From Tamarix chinensis (lineage: Eukaryota > Streptophyta > Magnoliopsida > Caryophyllales > Tamaricaceae), in NCBI GenBank assembly GCA_030549775.1, contig CM060174.1, positions 41,335,086 to 41,399,085 on the forward strand: a stretch of 64,000 nt of DNA. The letters run 5' to 3'. Under the pieces are notes generated by a model. That model was not told the DNA's origin, did no database searches, and saw only the letters and a list, made by a program, of their open reading frames with translations. Within the stretch, counting starts at the first letter, position 1, and each line of letters opens with the position of its first letter. The translations under genes and the position numbers were made by a program. Shown here piece by piece: positions 32,866-47,800 of the stretch.

Positions 32866-35800
32866 GTTAGTAGATTTCAGCATCAGACTCTTTATTTATT
32901 TATTTATTTTTCAATCTGTGCTAACTGCATTGCTTGACTTTCACTCGGCACTTTATTTCTATAGTTAGCCGTCACGTATTGATTTAGTCTGGCTCTTAAT
33001 GTCGAATGTGACAAGTTCTGCGTTTCTAAGGATATTATTACGTTGTAGGCATGGTAAGTTTAAGAATAAAATTATTATCATATCTGATCTAGTGGTTTCT
33101 TTCTTTCAAGCTTCTTTGGAATCAAATCCATGGAAATCAATTTCTGCCTCTAATATATTAGAATTGGCAATACAATTGAAATACAGTTATTATATCATAT
33201 TTATAAAAGACGAGCTTGGTAAAATCCTATTCGATTCGGACTGGATCAAATATACAAAATTTAGTCTAGTTGTATAAAATTTAGCTTATTCTAATGTGTG
33301 ACTATGTTCCTGCAACATTAGGAGTAAGGCCAAAACATCCTTTGGCTCACAAGTCATGAGCAACCTATACAGGTGACTACTTGAATTGTGTGAAAGTCTT
33401 GTTTGGCTTATCTTTTATCTCAATTGATAATATATATTTTCATAATTGGTTCCTATGGCATATCGGTAACAATATCCCACTTGCAATAGGACTAATCTTT
33501 CTTGTTCTTAAGCACATGATATTACTATTGAACATAAGGTAGGAATTGTGTCATCCTTATGTAATTTCCATATATGGACTGAAGAATCAATTGATTGACT
33601 TTCAGCTCATTTGAAAATGACTTTGCATTTTGGAATATAACTAATTGAGGGACTTAGAGGGATATTTCTCCAGAGAGGGCTAATTCTATCTTGTTCACTT
33701 ATATTCCTCCACATGGTTTATAATATGGTTGATCATTACCTTTTTAATCACCTATCTAAAAGGTGATGTGTGACAATGTCAAAACAAACTAATTCTCATG
33801 TTGAAAATTTGGTGAACTAAGGTTGAAAGACTATTCTTTACAATTGATAAGAAAACTACTAATGACACATACACAATAATCACTACAATTTTCTTCTCAT
33901 GGTTAGTTGATCCTCTACATTGTCCTCTAACACTTATTGATGATTAACCTAAGATCATGTATTCATGACTTGAAAAACTTGGCCACCGGTTAATTTGCTT
34001 ATCACAAAATCATTATTTTTTCCTTGATTAATGATAATAGAATAGGGACCGTTTTGAATAATTATGTCATGTAAATGAGCCGGGCTGAGCACCCCAAACT
34101 AGGGCTCAATTCATTTAACTAAATGAACTCGTTGAGCTCACGTCACGATCCAATTGTTTAAATGAGCCTAGAACTAAGGACCCAACCCGTCTCATTTAAT
34201 TGAACAAATAAGTTAAGTTAAGCTTTTAATAAGCTGAGCTCGAGCTAGCTCGCGATCAGCTTGAAATTAATAACCTTACACATAAGCAATACAATTTCAC
34301 AATCAAATCACATAATTGATGTCCATTATTTATGGGAGTATAAATTGATTTAATCACAAACGCATATAATTAAATATCGGTCCTGATACACAATAGCGGT
34401 CGATATTTATTGGATTTTGGGTTAGTCAATACGCGAAATTGACGATACGTGTCGGATTTAGAATTTCACGTATTTATCAGAAATATATCAGTTATTGACC
34501 GATATTTGCTATTATTTTGCTGATATTTTACTGATATTTGCCGATATTTACTGGTATTTGCTAATATTTATTGTTAAAAAAAAACACGCCGCGACAACTG
34601 CAACATATGAAATATCGTTCGCGACACTCCGATACCGCGACTTCGTGAATGCAACCGCAATTGTGATTGTGACCGCGCTTTTATTGCTTGCACAAACGTG
34701 AATTAAAAGAAATAAGAAAGTGCCTTTATTCTTTATGAACATGAAGAATGAAAGATAATCATGTCAATCATATATGGATCACCCACTCATGCATTTAATA
34801 CTCAATGCCCTATGGTGCTAGTTATGTTTAGCTTATGGGAGAGGCTTAGTCAACAAATTAATTATATTTGCTTTTGATAACACTTTAATGTTGGATGAGG
34901 TGATATTTCCTTACTATATGCTTTGTCTGTTGATGAGACATTGGTTCGTTTAAAAGCACAATAGCTCCATTATTGTCATGGATAAGTAATAATAGAAGTT
35001 TGTCCGAGGAGGGTGATGAAATTTCCAATCCATACACCTTGGCTTCCATTGTAGAATTAGTAGATGTGTGTCTTGCTTGGAACTCTTTCAACTCACAGCT
35101 AGACAATGAAATAGCAGTTGTGTTTGTGGTTGGGAGTCATAGTATTTGAGAGTCGGGAATAATAAATTATGTGTTGTGATTGTTATTTTTATTTAACCAT
35201 ATGCTCTAATTATTGTTTATTGATCATTTAAATGTAATAAGTATTTAATAAACCAGTGTTCTATATCAACTTTGAAGCATTTAAATGATTTATTATATGT
35301 TAAATTGTCCTAATAACTAAAATTTGCCTTCGAACTAAAAAAATACATGTTATTTTGTGTATATATGAAGGTAATAAACAACAATACTTTATTATAACTT
35401 AATAGTAGCTTGATCCAAGATATATATAGTAAATGAATAAAAAGAGATTATCCCGCATATTTTTTCCTGTAGATTTAGGAATTCTCAATGAATTGACGCT
35501 AAATGTGTGAAATTTTAAAACCTTAGTTCATCAGTAATTTTGTGTTGCGATTGACTTAGAAATTGTTAAATAGTGGCTGTTATGCTATAGTGATGCTGCT
35601 ATTTAATTATATGCTCATAGCTCTACCATTTAGACTAAATGCATATCTCGATTTTGATCGAAAATCATATTTTTTTGTTTGAAAACTATTATCAATGCAA
35701 CCATTTACAACAAGTTGTTCGTCATTTCTATAAAAGTGTTCTTCTCATTTACTTAAGAATGTTCTTGATTGTAGTCTAGTGTCTTTTGCCTAGATTTGAT

Positions 35801-38800
35801 TGGTATCTACTTGTTATGTTCAAAGCATATGTAAGATTAAGACGAGTACACAATATTGCATATGATGCATATAGGAAACACACAATGCCAAAATAATGTA
35901 ATTGGGATCAACTACACAATAATTGAATGCCAAATAGAAGAAGAATCGGAAGAAGTTCGGCGATTAGGGTCTATAATTGTGAATTAGGTTTTTGGTTTGG
36001 GGTTTAGCATTTTAGGGTATGATTGGTGGGGGTTTCTGGGGTTCTTAATGGCGATTTGATGATGGTGCTTAATGGCTATAAATTGTGTTTAATGGGGTGA
36101 TTAATGGTGGTGGGGATGGTAGATCAAGATAAGGGTTAGGGTTTGAAGATGACGATGATGATTGTTGGGGTCAAATGTGTACTTAAGGAGGTTGGTTATG
36201 GAGGACGATTGTAGTGGTATGAATATGTTTCATGATGTATCTTTTTTTTATAATTTTTGATGGAATTCTACTTAGCATAGGAAAATATTTATATAGGAAG
36301 AAATATTTTCGTAGGCATAAAAAATAAATCTTCCTTTTTTTTTTCTTTTTATCTTTTCCTATCTTATTAGCTAGATATGATATGTTTCACCTTATTTGTA
36401 TGCCAGTGTGGGAGAAAAATAGAGGTTTTAATCATTCTTATATTATTGATATTACGCATGGGTACATATATATAGGCAAGGAATAGATTCTCCTGCTATG
36501 TATCCTAACAAGTTCCTAATAAATAGGAGATAACATATCTTAGGAAAAGTCAAATAATAGCTCCAAATATAGCATCAGATTTAGACCTTTTTTATTCTCT
36601 CAAGCTAAGGATAATATCCCGCAGTGAGTTCGCTGGATATTATCCAATGTTCTCCACACTCCCCCGCAAGTTGGTGCATAAATATCAACCATGCCCAACT
36701 TGCCAACAAAAAATTCAAAATTAGGCTTGAATAACCCTTTTGTAGGAATGTCTGCTTTACTGAGTAGTGGGTACAAAGGGTAGACAGATTGCGCCTTCCT
36801 TAAGTTTTTCCTTTATGAAATGTTTGCCAATCTCAAGGTGTTTCGTTCGATCATGTTGAACCGGGTTCTGTGCAATGCTTATAGCTGCCTTCTTGTGATA
36901 TTACAATTTCATAAGCTTGCATACCGGTAGACGTAGTTCACTAATAATCCTCCCGAGTTAGATTAGCTCATAGATTCCCTAAGCCATAGCTCGAAATTTA
37001 GCTTCTGCATTGGTCCTTGCTACCACATTCTGCTTCTTGCCTCTCCAAGTGATTAGATTCCCCCATACATACGTACAATAACTAGATGTAGACTTTCTAT
37101 CTTTAATAGATCCCGCCCAATTTGCATCAGTGAAGCTTCAATCTCCCTCTACTCATTCTTTCTGAATAATAAACCTCGCCCAAATGACCCTTTCAAGTAC
37201 CTCATAATTCTATATGATGCATTTAGGTGTTCAGTGCGTGGGGAATGCATGAATTGGCTAATCAAGCTGATGCAGAACTAAACACTCAAGAATTGGCTTT
37301 CACAGTTATAGAACTAATTATTTTTCATTTGGAAAGTATCTCCCATAAATTTGAAGACCAACGGATGGTTACGTTGCTAGAAATGTACCAAACAAGCAAC
37401 TAAGTGTTTATGTGCATGTACATGGCATGCATGGAAATGATGACCACGTGCATGGGGAGTGTATTGGCAGCTTGGTTGAGCATTCATATTAATATTGGCT
37501 AATTAATTAATTAACTAGTAGGATTGGATAATAGGAAAAGCATAAAGTAGCATAAAGTCAGTATAAAGGTAGCATAATATCTTTTAGCTTCAAATCTTTT
37601 GAATTATGCTTTTAGCTAATGTTAGAATGGCTATAAGTAGCCATAGAAGGCACGAGTATGAGATATTGAAGTTGAAGATCAATATTAAAGTTGAATACAA
37701 GTGAGTTCTGTGTGAGTTCAATTCAAGTTAATCGAATCTGTGTGAACGATTTCGCTTGAAAGTTTTCGTCTGTGTGAATTAGAGATTAATTCATATCTTT
37801 TCTACTTTCCTTAATCCATATTTTCAGCCATAATTATCAAGTAAATGGCTGTTAGGATGGAATCCCCCCATAGATATTTTAGGATATGAGTTGTAAATCT
37901 AATGGCATGAGGTACCTTTAATAGTTGTCTAGTTTTAGCCCATTCTATTTTGGGCTATCATTGCATGAGCTTTTGTGGACTATTTCCTTTTCTAACAAAA
38001 AATATCCTAATATTGCATTAAAAAATTCTCGACCATTGTCACTGCTAAAGATTTTAATGTTTGTGTTAAATTGGGTTTGAACCATGTTGTAAAAGTTCCT
38101 AAATATGTTTTTCACTTTTGATTTCTCTTTCTTAAAAAATACCCAGCCTATTCTTTTGTGATCATCAGTGAAGGTTACAAACGATCTTTTTCTTGATGTC
38201 GTTGGAATCTATGAGGGTCCCCAAACATCACTGTGTATAAGGTTGAAAGGTACAATGGGTTTACAGGGTTGGATGGGATAGATGGGTTGATGATGCTTAG
38301 CCAAAGTGCATATTTCACAAAGAAGAACAGTGGGATCTTTATTAATAAATAATTTTGGAAATAATTGTTTTAGATATCTAAAACTAGGATGACCTAAGCG
38401 TTAATGCCATAGCATTATTTCATAATTATGAGAAACATAAGTAGACCTAAAACATGAACTGTGGGCAGCCTGCCCAGATTTTGAATTCCTCAATAATTGA
38501 TAAAGGCCACCAATGTCCTTAGCATTGCCAATCATCTTCCTCAAGACTTGCTCCTGAAATTCACAATGTGAGGAATGGAAGTTAACTTGTCATTTAATAT
38601 CATGAGTCAACTTGCTGATAGAGAGTAAGTTGTACGATAATTTAGGGACATGGAGAACATCATCAAGTGACAATGGAGTGAGTTGAATAGATCCTATGCC
38701 GACAACAATGATCCATCTGCAACCCTGATTTTTTAATTTCTAGCACAAGGCTGATAGGTTTTAAATAATTGGGAGCAGTTTGTCATGTAGTTTGTTACTC

Positions 38801-41800
38801 CGGAATCAAGAATCCAGGTAGGTGTGGACATGACATTATAGGAAAAAGGATAGCTGATATTACCTTGATGAGCTAGAGAGCAAGAACTAATAGAGGATTG
38901 TGAGGATTGAAGGAGTTTTAGGAGATGCTCACCTTGTTCTAGAGTGAATGGAGACCCTCTTGAATCAACTTGTTGTTGAGTTTTATCCATGATTGTTTGC
39001 ATTGCTCAACCATCAGAATTTCTCTTTGAGTTAGGGGATTTCAAGTGAGGGTAAAGTTTCCCGCACTTTTCCTTAGTATGCCATGGCTTTCTACAGGGAT
39101 CACACCATGGTTTCTTTCTCCTCTCACTATCTGTACTGAGTCTGCGTGTAACAAGGGTAGAGCTCTCCAATTTTGGATTCATAACTGATTGTTGAGTGTG
39201 CAACATAACCCCCTTTCAAGTCTCTTCCTGCCTTAATTCTGAAAAAACTTCCCTTATGCCTGGCAGTGGCTTTCTTCCTAAGATTCTTCCTTTTACTTCG
39301 TCTAAAATATGGTTGACACCAACCATGATCATTCTCTTCTCGCTTCATAAACCTAGCACAATCATTTGAATTTTCCCACATATCATCATAGCATTGATCT
39401 AATTCCTGCTGCTAAGTTACCATCTCATTATAGTAGGTGGTTATATCTGTGTCTCCTTACTTTCAGTGCCACAGTCTAGACTTCAACTCAAATATTTGGG
39501 ATGAGTTTTCCAAGTCCGAGTATGTTGCACGAATGAAATTCCAAATTTTCTTTGCAGTCTTTATAAACATGCGGTTTAGCTATAAATCCTTCCATGGAGT
39601 TGAGAAGCCATGCAGTAAATAGGGAATTTTCATACCTCCTGGTCTTAAATTTGGGATTATTCTCCTTTGGTTTGGTCTCCTCACCTGTAAGATATCCCAG
39701 CCTTCCTCGTCCATCAATGGCTAATTTTATCGATATTGCCCATTCCAAATAGTTTCTTCCATTCCGTCTATGAATGGTAATTTGGAAGGATGAAGGGTAG
39801 CAATACTGTCATTGCTGTTGCTTGGCATTGAGGAGATGGTTGAGGTTTCTTTGGAAGCCATATTTTCGACTAGGGTTTTGGGTTTCAATTTGACTGTGAT
39901 ACCAATCCTGTTTGGGAGAAAAATAGAGGTTTTAATCACTCTTGTATTATTTTTATTACGTACGGGTACATATATATAGGAAAGGAGTAGATTCTTCTGC
40001 TATGTATCCTAACAATTTCCTAATAAATAGGAGATAACATATCCCAGGGAAAGTTAAATAATAGTTCCTAATATCTAGCATCAAATCTGGACCTTTTTTA
40101 TTCTGTTAAGCTATGCATAATATCTAGCAGTGAGTTCTTTGGATATTGTCCCATGTTCTTTAATATTCTCTACATTATATATTGTTTATCTTTTTTAGAC
40201 CCCTTAGGCTATATCAAGAGTTTTAGACTTGTTATTTGCAGAGTGATTTTTTCCGGTTTTCCAATTCTTTTCCTAGTCTCCTTTCTAAATTCTCAATCAC
40301 CTTCTCAATTCTCTCAACCTTGCACCAAGTGTAAACGTATCTCTTTTGAGAGCATATCCCCGATAGATATAGGAAGATCATGAATCACCATAGGTTGAAC
40401 TATGTCTAACAAAATTCAATTTCTCCTCTCTGTGTGACACCTTCGGGTGTTTTAGGTGATGCAAGTTTCAGGATAATGCCACAATTTCTAAGATCATTAT
40501 CATATTCTTAGCTTAAATATTGTCTTCCACGATATGACTGACTAACTCTAATACTCTTACCAAGTTTATTTTGTGCCTCATTTTGGAAATCTGGCATGTG
40601 TTTCATTAAATAAACATGATCATTTATGTTAAAATTATTACATTAATGAAGTATTGGAAATTACCTCAAGATTTTGAACTTATTGGTCGGTATATATGAG
40701 ACCTAATAAGTCAGTTCATTTTTCCAAGTAAACAAGATCCACATATTTCAAATAGTTCAAAGTCGAAAGAATTTCAAACTCAATTGCTATAGAGCTTCAA
40801 TATGTGTTTGTCATTTATTTGGCCTAAAGGAGAATGCTAGAGTTTGGTTGGATTTAAGTTATTAGATTTGAGTCTTTCAACATTAATGTTATAGATTGAA
40901 CTCTTAAAGTTTAGAACAAAAACCCCATTTTGTATTTGTATATTGCTCTAAAATATTTTATTTAAATGAAAAAAACACGATTTAGTATTTTTTTAAATGT
41001 TTTGTTAAACTATCATTAGCATCCTAAGCAACTTAGTCATTGTCCTATTCACGTTTTGCGTGTTATATTTTAAGATGAACTGATTATACCATCAATGATT
41101 GGCTAATTATATTAGTAGCAAATTCTTGGCTAATGGGAAAGCTTAATCTCTCTAAGCTCTCAACATAACCTATTATCTTAATGTGGGGGCTAATTGGGCT
41201 CTCTTTTGCCAACTTGATCTCTTGAATTACTTTTTGGAGATGATATCCCTTAATTCTTGCTCCTAAAACAAACTTTGGAGATTCTCAATCATGACATAAG
41301 CTCTAGTTTTCTTGAATTGCTTTTAAAGATATGAGTTTATTGTAGCTAACATAAAACAAGTGACATCAAGTGCATGATCAACATGCTTCCTATGAGCATC
41401 TCTTTCAACGCATGGAGCATTGACAACAATTACCAAGTCATGCTTTCTTGCTCGAGAACAATTCTCTCGTTTCTATAGAGCCAATAAGATTATTTTATTG
41501 ATATTTTCCTCGTCAAAGACAGATTGCAGTGAGAAATTAGATGATTTCCAATTATAATCTAAAATAATATGCATATAATAAGATATATGTTCATTAATAA
41601 ATGTATATATATCATTCTTAAACAAATAGTTCACTATACTCTTTTGACAAATTATCCTTGAAAGTACAATGTTCTCCATATTTCATGAAGATTTTATAAG
41701 CCTTGGCTTAACAATTAAGCATTAGGCATGCGGGCAAGCAACATGTTGCTAATTATATCATATATAATTGGTTGTTGGGTGACATCTCATGTCCTAACAT

Positions 41801-44800
41801 CCAGCTCTATGATTCAAGGTCCAAAACTATTTTAATGGCCTTGTTAGGTTAAAGCAATTTATACATATAGGCGACACCATTGCCCATCCTATTTTACTCA
41901 AGTAATCAAGGATACCATACTTTGGGAAAGTGGACCTTGATGTTTTAAGTTTTGATAGGTGCTAGTTGAAAAGGCAACAATGAACTTAATTTTATTTCAT
42001 AGGGTCTAATATAATAATAGTGATGAACATGCAAACATTATAATCTGGATAAAATATAGAACATGCTAACTCAAAGTATTGAACTTGAACTAAAGTGATT
42101 AAAAATAACACTTATATTAATAATTAGACTCGAAACCATATAGGGGTCAAGGGGGCTGTGCCTACTTGTATCAATTGGGGATCAAAGGGTAGTGCCTTAA
42201 AACCTGAACAAAGACTCAATTCTAGATTAGTAGAAATCATTTTTGGTTAAACATATTAATCAAGAAAATCAAACTAAGAACAAATTTCACAAGGATTAGT
42301 TAAACTAATCAAAAGCGATCTTTATCAGGATTAGTCAAACTAATCAAGAATGATCTTTATGAAGATTAGTCAAACTAATGAAGATCGATTAAGAAGTTGA
42401 ACTAATCAAGATTTGGAAAAATCAAATTAAGAATGCCTTTACTTAATATTATGCAAATTGATAACCTATGTTCTTATTCGTTATAAGATTAAGCCTCAAA
42501 TTGATCTATCACTAATCTGAAATAGGTTAACAAATCAATGCAAGTATTAATTCTTATTTCATGAAATGCATCCCAAGATCTATGACGAACATACATAACA
42601 TATCTCTTAGTAGTGGTATTAAGAAACCAAGTCCACATGAACAAGCTTTATCCAATACAGGGTATGTTAGCACCAGTAATTTTTTTCTCCCCCTATCTTT
42701 AGATTTGTTGCGGAAGTGTTATGAGAAAATGCCTTAGCTCTATGCGTTTTTTATTGCACTCTTCTATTTACAATAAAACAAGTTTGCTAAAACCTACCTA
42801 TTTGATCTGGTATTAGATAGTCCTGGACTATTTATATCAAATTGAATCTAGCTTGTTCTAATGTGCTTCACGCGACAATAGCGGTAGGCCCGAAGTAACT
42901 TTTGGGTCGCAAGTTATAAGCGGCCCTCTAGCTAGATATTATGAATATCCATATTGTGTGAAAGTGTTCGCCACAACCTTAATATCAACTGATTATTATC
43001 TCCATATGGTTCCTTGGGCATATCACTAATAGACATCCATTTTTGTAATTGTTTGTTGAAATCTACAAGTGCACAGATGTTGTCGTAGCAATGTAAAGTT
43101 GTGTTTGCAGAGACTTCATCATTACTTACTAATTTTCATTATTCGTGACTATTTGGACTAAATGACTCAGTCAATAATAGCGATAACAAAAAAATCACAC
43201 ATACCAGATGATTCTAATGACAAAATCCAGTTAATAAGAAAATCCTTGGATCAAATTTGGTTATGACTCCAATGAGAATTGACAAATTGAATCAATCATC
43301 AATCAAACCGTACAATTTGCCACAAACGACTGGCTTATTGTAACTATTAGTCTCTTTCAATAACCAAAAGTCGTGCCTAATTTAGTTTAACCACCTATTT
43401 TTATGGTGCTAACCAAATTAAACCCATTTGGTTTAAGTTAGCCTAATATGTTCCCACAAATTGTCAGCCTACTTTCATAATCAATGAGTTTTTGTTCAAT
43501 TACTATGTTCCGACATCAATCTTTGCTTTTTCGGTTTCTCGCTTAACAACATAATTGAGCTAAGTTAGTGACCAGTTGATCAAACTCGTAATCAATAAAT
43601 ACTATTGTAACATCCCCAAATTTAGGAACCTAAAAAAAATCATTAATAGCGGAAGCAAAATCCAAAAACGTAGGGGTGTTATGTTGCATCCAACATAGAA
43701 GATGCACTCCCTGTGTCTGGTCTATATTGGGTGTAAGGTAAAGATAACCTTATACCTAAGAATCAGGTATGGGAAACATTTGATTCTACAATAATACAAG
43801 ATACGAAATAGAGAGAAGGGAATAAATAGTAAAGATAGAGGATTATGAGTCTAAAGAGAGATAGAAATATCCAATAACCATACCTTGTACCAATTTGATT
43901 AGTGCTCATCCTAGGCAAACACAGCAAGCTAATAACCATCAATCACTGCAAAACAAGGCATATTTGCTTGTGAGAAGGAGTGATATCTATGTAAAAGATG
44001 GTTAGTACGCTACATATTGAGTAAGGTAACAATATTATCGAGTAAGGAGGTACAAAGAATTTCATAAGTTCACATCCAAGAATAAGCATATATGCATGAT
44101 ACATCAAACAATGCCGGTTAAAAACTAATTTGGATCTCATTATTAGATATAACATGATCTATTGTTTTATTTACATTGAGTTCATGGATCCCACTATTTT
44201 AAATTGATGGAACGGTCCGAAGCACATCTTAGGAATAACACACCCGAGCCACTATTATTGTTTGATGGAATGGACCCAATACCTCTCAAGGTAAAATGTA
44301 CCCGATCCACTATTGTTAAATAGGTGGAAGAGTCTAGAGTTTCTCTTAGGGACAACACACTTGAGCCACTATTATTGTCTGGTGGAACGGAATCAATATC
44401 TTGGTCCTAACACATGTAATCTATTACTGTAAATGATTAATATCTTATCTATTAGTTACATATTTCATAATCATATAATCATTTACGTTGAATTTAAGGC
44501 TCTACTATTCTTAATACGGTGGAATGGACTGAATCACTTCTCATGACGACACACCTGAGCTACTATTATTGTTAGGTGGAATGGACTACATACCTCCTAG
44601 GGAAAAACACACCCGACTATTTTTAAAATAGTGGAACGATTTGAAACACCCCTCAAGGATAGCACCACCGAGCTACTACTATTGTTCAGTGGAACAAACC
44701 CATAAAACGTCGACACACCTGAGCCACTATTATTGTTAGGTGGAATGGACTAAATACCTCTGAGGGCAAAATACACCTGACTATTTTTAAAATAGTGGAA

Positions 44801-47800
44801 CAGTTTGAAACACCCCTCAAGGATAGCACCACCGAGCTACTACTATTGTTTAGTGGAACAAACCCATAAAACGTCATGGCCTGTTTCATGTGATCTTTTA
44901 AGGGATAACATACACTTGAAATGAGTAAGGTATAACCACTTAAATATCAATTCCATCCTCAAGGAATAGATCCGTAATTCTCCTAAAAGACCTTAATTTC
45001 ACATTATAAGCATAACTTCATATTGTTCATTTATCCATCAAATTTAGTAAATCTTCCACAAATATTATTATTAACATACCCAAAAATTTAAAGCCTAACT
45101 TCAACATCTTACTTATGTGTTAACCACCCTAATCTTAGAGTTACTATTCATGATGTTTACAAAACTTCAATTTCACAAGTTATGTATAACTTTTTCCATA
45201 AGATTCATATCACCAAATTCAATATACATTCCAAAAATGCCAATATCAACAACATATCCGAAAATTGAGGTCTAACCCTGATGTTTTACACATGCGATAA
45301 CAACCATATCTCAAAAGTTATTATTTACAAACTTTACAAAACCCTAATTTCACTAATAGGTCATAACTTTTTCATAAGCCTCTTATAATCACCAAATTCA
45401 ATATACATTCCTAAAATGCATTAACATATCAAAAAATTATGGTCTAACTTTAACGTTTCACACATGCGATAATAACATCACCCATTTTAGGGTTACCATT
45501 CTCAACTTAAGCCATTCTCTAATTCTATTGAACTTAGGCCATTCATGATTACTCCAAACATTTCACTTGATTTCCTTATCGTATTTTAAGCCATCTAACA
45601 CATTAAAATACTGAATTTTTTATGTTAAGCCCTTATTGACCAAAATGCTTTAGAAAGATAACCAAATGCCCTTATTTCATAAGAACCCTACATGTCCGAT
45701 GTCATTATTTTCAAATCTTCAAATTATACATCACCATACATCTTAAATATACTCATTTCCCACTTAACATACTTATTCATACCCACATTACATTTCTACA
45801 TGTTATACTAATCCACAAAATACTACAAGGTGTAATAACATCGTATCCGCACATCTTTCTTCATTCTCACTCTCTTTCCATCATATAATTTACATTATTA
45901 TATCATAGCATAAACAATATGCATTTAGCAACATAATAATAACAACATGATAATATACATAATTATATAGGACATTTAACATGAAACCCTAAACAACAAC
46001 TGATATCCTTACAGAATAAGACACCGGCCTCTATGTACGTATATCTTATCTCGCCTTCTTCAAAACTTCCAAAAAATTATCTAAGAAATCATAATAAAAT
46101 ACAATTAGGATTAAATGACATAATTAGTGAAATGCTAAAGTAATGGAAGGGTGAAAGAACATAGGAAAAAGAAACCAAACCAACGTGGGTGTTTCGGTGG
46201 AGATATGCGTAGCAAGGGGAGGGGATCAATGGGACTTGCTGAGGAGATGGGTGGAGCAACGACAAATCGTGTCATTGCTAACGAGTGTGCACCAGTAGGG
46301 GAGGCCGAAGGGGGGTGGTTGGCTGCTGTGGAAGTGGCTGAATGAAGGAGGTGGGCTGTGCTGAAAGTGGTTGAAGGTGGTGGGGGTGTTGTGATTTTTG
46401 CCAAAGGGATAGGGAATAATGGGTTTTGCTAGTGTAAGGGGGCGTTGTGGTGATTTTGACTGGTGGTATGGGTGAGGGAATGGTGAAGGCTTCCGATGCT
46501 TGGAGGTGGTGTTCAATACGGGTAGCCGATGGAGGTGTTGGTGGGTTGTCTTGGTGACGGTGAGGATGAGGGAAAGGAGGAGAGTAAGGCTGCATTGGGT
46601 GGTGGTTTTTTGAGAGAAAAAAATGAAGGGAGAAAGGGAGATGGTTTAGGATTTTATTGTGCAAGTTGTGAGGTATATGTATGCATATACATACACATGT
46701 GCATATGCAATAGAGAGGGGAGAAGAGAGATGAGGTGATCAGGGCAACATTATTTTCAAAGCAAACCCGTAAGCGTAGAAGGTAGGAGTTGATGTATTGA
46801 TGGAGTAGGGTGTATGTGATAGCATGGTAGAGGGGCATGATAGAGGGCATGGGCGGGGAAGGTTTCACGTGGGAAGAAGGGGAGAAGAAAGAAAAAGGAG
46901 GTCGGGCAAGTAGGGAGGAAAAAGGAAAAGAAAAGGAGAAGGAGAAATGGAAGAAGGAAAAAGGAGGGAGGATATAAGATGGGATTAGAATAAATAATTT
47001 AGATAAGGGTATTAGGATGATTTAATTATCAACCACTAGGGTTAGGTTTGTGGTTTAGAAAACAATTAATAACTCAGAATAAATATTAGGATTAAGTTAA
47101 GACTTAGGATTAAGGAGTTAGAGTAAGGTGGCAATATTAATTTTCTGATATTAGAATCATGTTATGATATTAATTAGATAAAATTCAGGGTATTACAACT
47201 AGTAATTGAATAATGCAAAATTGTGCATTTAACGATAATAATGGAATCAATTCATCAATTCACAACCGTAGTCGAACTTAATTCAACCCTAGCATCACAA
47301 TTACTCACACATAATACATTTAGAAAGCACAACAATTGTACAAAGAAACATGATCATAATAGAGAAGAGAGATTGATTAAAAGATAGAACTAGGTATTGA
47401 GATTTGAGCACGACGCTTCAATTCTCCATCATGATTACAACTTAAAACCATAAATCTAATCTTTATTTTTACGTTAAAAGAGAAGAAAGTGGAAGAGAAG
47501 AGAGGGGAATACAAGAGTAGAGAGGAGGAAAGGAATGAAAAATAACGCTAAACATGTCACCTTCTCGTGCTCATTTGAAGTCTGGAAAAATGAAGCCCAA
47601 AAGATAACAGTCAAGACTGCTCAAAATTGTGTGAAAAACTGCGAACACGGCTGTGTAGCTCAATACAGTCAAGCTGTGTTGGATACAATCTCCATTTTGC
47701 TGCCGATTCTTTTGCAGTTCAACGCTCTCAAGTTTGTAAGACATTGGGAGGCTGTGGTGCTTCTTCCTATTCTCTCCTTGACTCCCTATTTGCTCCAAAT

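Larger units (their letters stand above)
36407..40174 (-). mobile_element. Ty1-copia element J with both LTRs, RT deleted
   Basis: Direct LTRs at 36407-36658 (TGTGGGAGAAAA...TCTCCACA) and 39909-40174 (TGTTTGGGAGAAAA...TCTCTACA), clearly related along their length. On the minus strand, gag starts beside the right LTR. A TTGGTATCACAGTC primer-binding-like word lies just inside it (about 39891-39904), and a GCGGGGGAG polypurine tract abuts the left LTR (36659-36667). No clear target duplication was found. Confidence 0.8.
43606..47197 (+). mobile_element. Solo LTR E inside intron 1
   Basis: It runs TGTAACATCCCC...CAGGGTATTACA, 3592 bp, flanked by ACTAT (43601-43605) and ACTAG (47198-47202), a 5-bp duplication with one change. 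Inside are a GAGTAAGGTAAC block, a dyad array, tandem repeats, AT-rich sequence, and a purine-rich block (46140-46990) closing in an AT-rich tail. This is the same layout as LTRs A and B but with little base identity. No internal coding region, so a solo LTR. Confidence 0.85.

Noticed and set aside
36407..40174. Target duplication for copia J
   Set aside because: Flanks GCCAG and TTATA do not match, so none is claimed.
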